The notes beneath the pieces were generated by a model. It was given only the letters and a program-made list of their open reading frames with translations, did no database searches and had not been told where the DNA came from. A program made the translations under genes and the position numbers. A DNA stretch of 35,256 bases from positions 1 through 35,256 of the forward strand of contig CANSKZ010000013.1 in assembly GCA_947647595.1 (NCBI GenBank). The letters are read 5' to 3'. Below, one piece after another: positions 29,010-35,256 of the stretch. How positions within the stretch are numbered: the first letter of the stretch is position 1; each line of letters starts with the position of its first letter. This DNA comes from an uncultured Clostridium sp. GTDB taxonomy: Bacteria > Bacillota > Clostridia > TANB77 > CAG-508.

Positions 29010-31361
29010 TTATTTTCTGCTAAATTTTCTTTCTAAATCATATTTGGTCATTTTAATTGCGGTTGGTCTACCATGTGGGCAAGTAAATGGATTTGGTAAT
29101 TTTAATAATTGTTTCATTAAATTATCCACTTCTTGCAATTCCAACTTCATATTTCCTTTTACAGCAGCTTTACAAGCAACCGTCGCAATAAATTTATCTT
29201 CTTTTTCTTGCGTTGCTGTAACAGCAACTGTGTCAATTTCATCTAACAAATCTAGGAATAATTCTTTCGTATTCAAATTTTCACACATACTTGGTACAGA
29301 TGTTACTTTAATTGTATTATCCCCAAATTCTTCAAATTCAAAACCTGCTTTTGCAAACATTTCTACATTTTCTTTTGCAATGTCCATTTCTTTATTGCTC
29401 AAAGTAACCACATCTGGCAATAATAGCAATTGAGAATCTTTCTCTTCATCGCTATAATAATTCGCTTTTACCTTTTCATACATAATTCTCTCATGGGCAG
29501 CATGTTGGTCAATCATGTATAAATTATCCTTCATTTCAACAATAATATAAGTAGAAAATGCAATTCCAACTAATTGATAATTTGAATCTTCATAAGTTTC
29601 ATTACTTTCAAACAAACTCTGATTCAATTGATTTGCATACGCAACTCCATTCAAATCAATTTTTTCTTCTTCGTCTTTTTCCTCTTCTTTTCGAGCAGAA
29701 TTCAAATCAATACCAAATGCTTTTTTATACATTTCTTCAAATTCAGGTGTAATTTCAGGTATTTCTTTTAACGCTTCTCTTACTTTTGCAGTATCAATCA
29801 TTTCTGTTTTATCTTCATCATTCAATTTTGCTTCTAACAATTTATCTGTAACCGCACTAATAAATTCATCTTTTTTCTCTTCTGCTTTTTGCTGTTCTTC
29901 TAAAGTTGGTTGTTCTTCCTTCTCTTCTTCCATTATCATTGTGTCCACTTTTACCGTTTCTTGTGGCAATTCTTGTTTTTCCTGTTCTTGCGTTTCTTCC
30001 TCTTTTTTTAATGCTGAATTTATTTCAGTTGTATCAATTTCTTGTGTATTGCTTGAAATTTTAGTATTTCCAATTTTTATCGTTTTTTCTTCATTTTCGC
30101 TCGATTCTACTGTTTCAAATTTATCAGCAATTTTTCCTGTTTTATACAAATCTTCAATTTTATTTTCCGAATTCATTTTTGGTTTTTCGATTTGATTAGC
30201 AGTTTTCAAAGTTTTTTCTGGTGTTATTTGATGAATCAAAGAATTAATCGCATTGATTCGTTCTTCAATTGTCATTTCCTCTTTAATTTCCAATTTCAAA
30301 TCTTCTTTTGGCTGTTTCACAGCAACTTTTTTACTTTCCAATTCAATTGGTCTTTCCACATTTTCTACCAATTCACCATTTCCAAGTCCCATTTTTATCG
30401 CATGATAAACTGCTTTAAAAACCGCATTTTCTTCTTGAAATCTTACTTCCAATTTAGCAGGATGCACATTCACATCCAATTTTTCTGGATTCATCTCAAG
30501 ATTCAAAATCACAAATCCGAATTTTCCAATCGGAATCATTCCTTTATAAGCTTGGTCAACTCCAGCCGACAAATTCTTATCTTTAATATATCTTCCATTG
30601 ACAAAAAATATCTGATTTTGCCTATTGGCTCTTGCAATTTCAGGTTTTCCAACAACACCAGTTACTTTAATGTCTTCGTAAGTATATTCTACTTCCATAA
30701 TTCCATTAGCAATATCTTTTCCATAAATACTATAAACAATATTTTTAAAATCACCGCTTCCATTTGTCTGAAGAATCGTTTTACCAGAATTCACAAGTTT
30801 TATCGCAATATCTTTATTTACTAAAGCAATTCTTTTTACATTATCTTCAATATAACCTGCTTCTGTATAATCTTTTTTCAAAAATTTATAACGTACTGGT
30901 GTATTAAAAAATAAATTTTTTACTGTAATCGTTGTTCCAACAGGGCATCCAACTTCTGACTTTTCAAGAATTCTTCCGCCTTCTACCACAATTTTATGAC
31001 CAATTTCTTCTCCTTCTTTCTTTGAAACCATTTCCACATTTGCAATTGATGCAATACTCGCCAAAGCTTCTCCACGAAAGCCCATCGTCGTAACTGTTGC
31101 TAAATCTGCTGCTTTTCTAATTTTACTGGTTGCATGACGTTCAAATGCCATTTCCATATCATCTTCCGATATACCAGAACCATCATCTGTAATTTTAATA
31201 AAAGAAATGCCCCCATTTTTTATTTCTACCGTTATATTTTTACTTCCTGCATCAATGGAATTTTCAACCATCTCTTTTACCACAGATGCTGGTCTTTCAA
31301 TTACCTCTCCAGCTGCTATTTTATTGATTGTTAAGTCATCTAATAGAACAATATTTCCCAT
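29010..31361 (-). CDS. mutL: DNA mismatch repair protein MutL (endonuclease type)
   Basis: A 783-residue mismatch-repair protein linking MutS recognition to strand incision. The GHKL ATPase is N-terminal: NKIAAGEVIERPASVVKE, VENSIDAG, DDGSGI, and TMGFRGEALASI. The C-terminal domain carries the nuclease motif DQHA-x2-E-x4-E (DQHAAHERIMYE) and the partner motifs ACKAAVK and CPHGRPT. Between them is an unusually long, Glu/Lys/Thr-rich linker (~340-560), which accounts for about 150 residues above the usual length. The ATG at 31361 is preceded by AAAGGGG and the MGNIVLLDD start fits the family; the start at 31388 lacks support. mutS is not in the window. Confidence 0.95.
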   Translation of the reverse strand: MGNIVLLDDLTINKIAAGEVIERPASVVKEMVENSIDAGSKNITVEIKNGGISFIKITDDGSGISEDDMEMAFERHATSKIRKAADLATVTTMGFRGEALASIASIANVEMVSKKEGEEIGHKIVVEGGRILEKSEVGCPVGTTITVKNLFFNTPVRYKFLKKDYTEAGYIEDNVKRIALVNKDIAIKLVNSGKTILQTNGSGDFKNIVYSIYGKDIANGIMEVEYTYEDIKVTGVVGKPEIARANRQNQIFFVNGRYIKDKNLSAGVDQAYKGMIPIGKFGFVILNLEMNPEKLDVNVHPAKLEVRFQEENAVFKAVYHAIKMGLGNGELVENVERPIELESKKVAVKQPKEDLKLEIKEEMTIEERINAINSLIHQITPEKTLKTANQIEKPKMNSENKIEDLYKTGKIADKFETVESSENEEKTIKIGNTKISSNTQEIDTTEINSALKKEEETQEQEKQELPQETVKVDTMIMEEEKEEQPTLEEQQKAEEKKDEFISAVTDKLLEAKLNDEDKTEMIDTAKVREALKEIPEITPEFEEMYKKAFGIDLNSARKEEEKDEEEKIDLNGVAYANQLNQSLFESNETYEDSNYQLVGIAFSTYIIVEMKDNLYMIDQHAAHERIMYEKVKANYYSDEEKDSQLLLLPDVVTLSNKEMDIAKENVEMFAKAGFEFEEFGDNTIKVTSVPSMCENLNTKELFLDLLDEIDTVAVTATQEKEDKFIATVACKAAVKGNMKLELQEVDNLMKQLLKLPNPFTCPHGRPTAIKMTKYDLERKFSRK

Positions 31362-31401
31362 ATATCTTTCCCCTTTTCTATCGCACATTATAATTGTTTT
31401 G

Positions 31402-31430
31402 ATTATATCATTAAAAAAATTTTTTGTACA
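31402..31430 (-). promoter_or_regulatory. Promoter for mutL-miaA-hlyD
   Basis: TGTACA (31425-31430), 17 bases, perfect TATAAT (31402-31407) on the minus strand, about 40 bases before the ATG. Confidence 0.55.
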
Positions 31431-31457
31431 TGTTTTTTCAAATTTTTTTCTTTTTAT

Positions 31458-31486
31458 AAAAAAAGAAATAACCTTTCGTTATTTCT
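31458..31486 (-). terminator. Second terminator after glgP
   Basis: A perfect 9-bp stem (AGAAATAAC / GTTATTTCT, 31464-31486) with a five-base loop, followed by TTTTTT on the minus strand: a typical intrinsic terminator. Confidence 0.8.
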
Positions 31487-31506
31487 CTAAAAATACTTTC
31501 TACCTT

Positions 31507-31544
31507 AAAAGATGTACAATTCTAAAATTCATTGTACATCTTTT
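31507..31544 (-). terminator. Long hairpin directly after glgP
   Basis: A perfect 14-bp inverted repeat (AAAAGATGTACAAT / ATTGTACATCTTTT) with a ten-base loop, beginning three bases after the glgP stop. The T run is short (TTTT), so it may be a weak terminator or a 3'-end protecting stem, backed up by the stronger one at 31458-31486. Confidence 0.6.
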
Positions 31545-31547
31545 CTT

Positions 31548-34109
31548 TTATTTTTCTATCCATTTCACCAAATTCAAATTCTCTTGATCTAACACCATTT
31601 CATGCTTTGGCACAACCCTAAATGTATATCCAAAATTTCCTCCAGCTGTTAATTTAATGGTTGCTTCGTATTGATATAAATGCTGTTCTCTATTTTCTCC
31701 TACTTTTTTCATGGCTTGTGTATACATATTTTTAACTGTACCATTTTCTTGAATTTGCCCAAAATATACTTGAGTTTCGATATGTTCTTCATCGATATTT
31801 GGTAATTTCACTTCACATCTTACTGTGATTTCACTTCCCGCAACAAATCTTGCATTATCCACATTTCTATCTTGTGTAATCACAATTTGATTCCAATTCG
31901 CTTTCAAATTCCTTTTCCATTCTTCAAAGCTTGCAACTTGTCCTAAATCTTGGAAATATTTTTTGTTTTGATTACATAATGGCATATATAAATTATTGGT
32001 ATAATCCACTACCATTCTTGATGTACTATACTTTCCACCTGTTGTTCTAATGGAATTTTTCATAAGTTTCACCCATTCATCCGATATTCCATTTTCATTT
32101 CTTTTATAATAAATTGGAATAATTTTATCTTCTAAAATATGATAAAAACTACTACTATCTGCTTTGTCTTGTTCCTCATAAGAATGATACGTTGCATTTG
32201 TACCAATTGCCCAACCATTATTTCCAGTGTAACCTTCTGCCCACCAACCATCTAATATACTACAATTCAACACACCATTTACTGATGCTTTTTCGCCACT
32301 GGTTCCAGAGGCTTCCATTGGTCTACGTGGATTATTTAGCCATACATCTACACCACTCACCAAATATCTTGCCATTCCAATATTATAATTTTCCAAAATA
32401 AATATCTTTCCTTTAAATTGTGGCATTAAAGACATTTCGTGAATATATTTAATTAAATCTTGTCCTTCTTTATCCGCAGGATGTGCCTTTCCAGCAAAAA
32501 TAATTTGAACAGGTCGTTTTTCATCACTTAAAATCTGGGTTAATCTAGCAATATCTTTAAACATTAACGTTGCTCTTTTATAAGTAGCAAATCTTCTCGC
32601 AAATCCAATTGTTAATGCTTCTGGATTTAAGCCATTCACCATCTCCATTACTTTGTCATAACCAACTTCGCTATTTTCAAATCTTTTAATCAAGTTTTGT
32701 TTAATGATTCCAATTAATTTTCTTTTACGTTCTACATGGATTTCCCATAGTTGATCATTTGGTATTTCATCAATTTTTTGCCACGTAGAATCAAGATGAA
32801 TATTATCTTGCCAATATGCTGGTAAATATTTATTGTATAATGCCTTTAATTTTGGAGCTAACCAGAAACAAGTATGAATTCCATTCGTTACATAAGTAAT
32901 TGGTGATTCATCTTCTGCAATCTCTGGCCAAACTTCACTAAATAATTCGCGTGATACTTCTCCATGAAGTTTACTTACACCATTTTTCTTACCAGCGATT
33001 TTTAAAGCCAAAATTCCCATGTTAAATCCTGGTTCTAAATGGTCACATTCTTTCATGCCTAGTTTTAAAAATTCGTCTCTTGAAATACCAAGTTTTTCGC
33101 ATAAATTTTTAAAATACCTGTCAACCAAATTAATATCAAATATATCATTTCCTGCTGGAACAGGTGTATGTGTGGTAAATACTGTTTGAACACTGGTAAT
33201 TTCTTTTGCCATTTCAAAAGAAATTTGTTTTTCTTTCATGATATTTTTTATTAATTCCAAAATCAAGAAAGAAGAATGTCCTTCATTCATATGATATAAG
33301 GTAGGATTATATCCTAATACTTTTAACGCTTTTACGCCAGCCATGCCAAGTACAATTTCTTGGCGAATTCGCATTTCTTTGTCTCCACCATAAAGGGTTG
33401 ATGTAACATTTCTTAAATCTTCATCATTTTGCTCAATATCCGAATCCATTAAATATAATTTAATTCTTCCAACGTTGATTTGCCATAGTTTTAAAAATAT
33501 TTTGCGGTCTCCTAAATCCATATCAATAATCACATCATCATCTGAATTGTCTTTGACTGGATTAATTGGCAAGTTATAAAGGTCAATGTTTTTATATTCT
33601 GAACATTGTTCTCCATAAACATTTATTTTTTGATGGAAATATCCATTTTTATATAATAATCCACAAGCGACAAAAGGCAAACCTAAATCACTTGCTGATT
33701 TTAAATGGTCACCTGACAAAATTCCTAATCCACCTGAATATATTGGAATGGTCTCATCTAAACCATATTCCGCTGAAAAATAGGCTATTAAATCATTTTT
33801 ATTGTTAGGGTAATTTTTATCAAACCAAGTTTCATGACTATTCATATAGGCGTCAAAATTTTTCACCATTTGATTGTATTCTTGTAAGAAAGTTTCGTTT
33901 TTTGAAATTTCTTCAATTTTTTCTTGGTTTATCATTTTTAGAAATTTGGTTGGATTTTTGGTTTGTTCCCATAAATCACAATCAATCATTTTGAATAATT
34001 TTAAGAATTCCGTATTCCATGACCACCATAAATTATTAGCAATTTCATTTAATCTGCTAATACTTTTTGGTAATTGTGGAATAACAGTCACTTTGTTGAA
34101 TATATACAT
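31548..34109 (-). CDS. glgP: Alpha-glucan phosphorylase
   Basis: An 853-residue PLP enzyme that releases glucose 1-phosphate from glycogen or maltodextrin. It is the short archaeal/bacterial type (TIGR02094-like): an N-terminal DUF3417 module (SRLNEIANNLWWSWNTE), then AYFSAEYGLDETIPIYSGG, GILSGDHLKSASDLGLPF, HMNEGHSSFL, TTHTPVPAGND, RFATYKRATL, and the PLP-lysine region EASGTSGEKASVNG followed by LDGWWAEGY. The C-terminal ~100 residues form a beta-rich extra module. The ATG at 34109 has GGAGG nine bases upstream; the ATG at 34169 is unsupported. A single-gene unit with its own promoter and tandem terminators. Confidence 0.95.
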   Translation of the reverse strand: MYIFNKVTVIPQLPKSISRLNEIANNLWWSWNTEFLKLFKMIDCDLWEQTKNPTKFLKMINQEKIEEISKNETFLQEYNQMVKNFDAYMNSHETWFDKNYPNNKNDLIAYFSAEYGLDETIPIYSGGLGILSGDHLKSASDLGLPFVACGLLYKNGYFHQKINVYGEQCSEYKNIDLYNLPINPVKDNSDDDVIIDMDLGDRKIFLKLWQINVGRIKLYLMDSDIEQNDEDLRNVTSTLYGGDKEMRIRQEIVLGMAGVKALKVLGYNPTLYHMNEGHSSFLILELIKNIMKEKQISFEMAKEITSVQTVFTTHTPVPAGNDIFDINLVDRYFKNLCEKLGISRDEFLKLGMKECDHLEPGFNMGILALKIAGKKNGVSKLHGEVSRELFSEVWPEIAEDESPITYVTNGIHTCFWLAPKLKALYNKYLPAYWQDNIHLDSTWQKIDEIPNDQLWEIHVERKRKLIGIIKQNLIKRFENSEVGYDKVMEMVNGLNPEALTIGFARRFATYKRATLMFKDIARLTQILSDEKRPVQIIFAGKAHPADKEGQDLIKYIHEMSLMPQFKGKIFILENYNIGMARYLVSGVDVWLNNPRRPMEASGTSGEKASVNGVLNCSILDGWWAEGYTGNNGWAIGTNATYHSYEEQDKADSSSFYHILEDKIIPIYYKRNENGISDEWVKLMKNSIRTTGGKYSTSRMVVDYTNNLYMPLCNQNKKYFQDLGQVASFEEWKRNLKANWNQIVITQDRNVDNARFVAGSEITVRCEVKLPNIDEEHIETQVYFGQIQENGTVKNMYTQAMKKVGENREQHLYQYEATIKLTAGGNFGYTFRVVPKHEMVLDQENLNLVKWIEK

Positions 34110-34167
34110 GATATATTCCTCCTTTGTATTTTTTATAAAATCTTTTGTCTCAAATTTTGATATTGAC

Positions 34168-34197
34168 ATTATATTATTAAATTCTATCTTTTGTCAA
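34168..34197 (-). promoter_or_regulatory. Promoter for glgP within an inverted repeat
   Basis: Perfect TTGACA (34192-34197), 18 bases, perfect TATAAT (34168-34173). An 8-bp inverted repeat (TATTGACA at 34161-34168, TGTCAATA at 34192-34199) has one arm on the -35 and the other just past the -10, so a repressor bound there would block it. Confidence 0.7.
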
Positions 34198-34221
34198 TAA
34201 CATTTTTTTATTTTTCTAACG

Positions 34222-34251
34222 AAAAAAGAGAAGAATTTTTACATTCTTCTC
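34222..34251 (-). terminator. Terminator of the prepilin-like gene
   Basis: A perfect 9-bp stem (GAGAAGAAT / ATTCTTCTC, 34228-34251) with a six-base loop and a run of six T on the minus strand, shortly after the stop at 34266. Confidence 0.85.
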
Positions 34252-34265
34252 AAAGTACCTCTCGT

Positions 34266-35144
34266 TTACTTTTTATAATTAATTGTTGCTTCTAATATAG
34301 ATTCATTCCCATCACTATCTATTATTATCGCATCCCATTGTTCCTTAGTACCTTCATAATTGACAGTTTCTAACATGTCACATCCTTCAAAAGCTCTTAT
34401 ACAAATTTCCGTAATACTAACAGGAATCGTAACACTCTTTAAAGCTCCCATTCTACTTAAGGAATTAGGTCCAATTATTGAAATTCCATTTGTTATGCGA
34501 ATTTCAGATATATCTGTATTATAATAGGAACTTGTTAATGATTCATCCTTAAAAATACAAGAACTATATCCATCCGCCTGAGCTCTTATTTCTCTTACTT
34601 TAATTCCATTTACTATATTAGGAATTATTATACTTCCGTTTGTTGGCTTTATTCCTGTATAATAAGATAGTTTCCCATCATCTGAAACAGTCCATTCTTC
34701 TGGTTTTCCTATCACGTCAGTATTAGTATGTCCTCCTGTTAATGAATCTTTCATAATTAATCCATTTTCTGAACTATACTTTCCTATTTCTTGTGGAGTT
34801 GCTCCTGTTTCTTTGCCTGTCAGTTTTAATGTTTCTCCTTCTAATTCTATCGTTCCTGACGGTATTTGTTTCCCATCACTTAATTTTCCTTCAATGTATT
34901 CATCTGCTGAATCAAATCCTTCTTTATCTTCATAATAAGCAATTCTTAATTCCGAAATTGCTAATTCAATTTCTTCTTTTAAACTTTCTGTATTACTTTT
35001 GCTTACTGCTTTTTCTGCTCGATTTAATATTCCTTCGTTTCCTGCTACTAATCTTAGCGAAACCCCTGCTAAGATTAATAATACGATAATTGTGATTACC
35101 AACGCTATTAATGTAATACCTTTATTATTTTTCAACTTTTTCAT
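34266..35144 (-). CDS. Prepilin-like surface protein with BspA-type repeats
   Basis: A 292-residue protein with a class III (type IV pilin) leader: short basic KKLKNNKG, predicted cleavage after Gly 9, then ITLIALVITIIVLLILAGV as the hydrophobic helix. The usual Glu at mature position 5 is replaced by Ala. A helical segment follows (~35-65, KSNTESLKEEIELAISELR), then a beta-rich domain, and toward the C-terminus one or two BspA/LRR_5 repeats (ALKSVTIPVSITEICIRAF, CDMLETVNYEGTKEQWDAI). Probably a minor pseudopilin or a membrane-displayed adhesin. No other pilus gene is in the window. The region 35145-35256 before it holds AAAGGAG and no convincing promoter. Confidence 0.75.
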   Translation of the reverse strand: MKKLKNNKGITLIALVITIIVLLILAGVSLRLVAGNEGILNRAEKAVSKSNTESLKEEIELAISELRIAYYEDKEGFDSADEYIEGKLSDGKQIPSGTIELEGETLKLTGKETGATPQEIGKYSSENGLIMKDSLTGGHTNTDVIGKPEEWTVSDDGKLSYYTGIKPTNGSIIIPNIVNGIKVREIRAQADGYSSCIFKDESLTSSYYNTDISEIRITNGISIIGPNSLSRMGALKSVTIPVSITEICIRAFEGCDMLETVNYEGTKEQWDAIIIDSDGNESILEATINYKK

Positions 35145-35256
35145 TTTATTTTCTCCTTTTTCTAATAATTTGTATTTTTCTAGTTTTTTATTTTACACGT
35201 AAAAAAAACAATCTATACCATATTAAGGTGGGTCAAGACCTCCTTTTACGTATAAA

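Noticed and set aside
30192..30824. Plus-strand ORF of 210 codons opposite mutL
   Set aside because: Phe/Ile/Asn/Ser-rich composition typical of the antisense frame of an AT-rich gene; mutL on the other strand is certain.

Overview
The window is about 30% GC, tightly packed, and written mostly on the minus strand. Gene content (FtsK/SpoIIIE, SepF, DivIVA, a 450-residue-class Pgi, GlmS, endonuclease-type MutL, dockerin and cohesin-like modules, a sortase-type LPxxG protein, a prepilin-like protein) points to an uncultured, Gram-positive, probably gut-dwelling member of the Clostridia. I cannot name the species. No rRNA, tRNA, insertion sequence, phage gene or CRISPR array is visible.

The main observation concerns the code. 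Five genes (tgt, an MBL-fold nuclease, tmcAL, a transglutaminase-dockerin protein and an HlyD-like protein) are broken into two or three reading frames at six places. In all six the zero frame runs into a CGG codon, and reading resumes correctly if the C of CGG is skipped, so that C-GGN is read as GGN (Gly). I scanned every gene by hand for CGG. These six are the only in-frame CGG codons I find in roughly 10,000 codons, whereas about 90 out-of-frame CGG triplets cause no disruption. CGT, CGC, CGA and AGA are used normally for Arg. The simplest reading is that CGG has no decoding tRNA here and acts as a +1 frameshift signal, so that a C inserted before a Gly codon is tolerated. Six such sites in 35 kb, in housekeeping genes, would be a genome-wide decoding trait, not a set of pseudogenes.

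Layout, in transcription order on the minus strand. 35144-34266: prepilin-like protein with BspA-type leucine-rich repeats. 34109-31548: glgP with its own promoter and tandem terminators. 31361-26815: mutL, miaA, hlyD-like. 26655-21120: sepF, divIVA, transglutaminase-dockerin protein, cohesin-like anchored protein, ending at a strong terminator. 20766-21119: 354 bases without a recognised gene, holding two terminators, a possible 40-codon ORF, the rsmD promoter and a repeat box. 20765-19694: rsmD and a coiled-coil protein. 19579-13027: ftsK, a Cys-rich protein, an unknown 386-residue protein, the MBL nuclease and a nucleotidase, from one promoter to one terminator. 10972-9662: pgi. 8285-163: rnhA, an EamA transporter, coaE, an ABC exporter, queA, tgt, a WG-repeat membrane protein and a TIGR04086-type membrane protein. 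A new gene starts at 43 and leaves the window. Only tmcAL (8406-9633) and glmS (11121-12959) are on the plus strand, each facing a minus-strand gene across a shared terminator.

Three promoters (before the gene at 43, rsmD and sepF) carry TTACA-type hexamers repeated every 11 bases just upstream of the -35. This is the pattern of an OmpR-family response regulator and resembles the WalR box. A related pair lies between rnhA and tmcAL.
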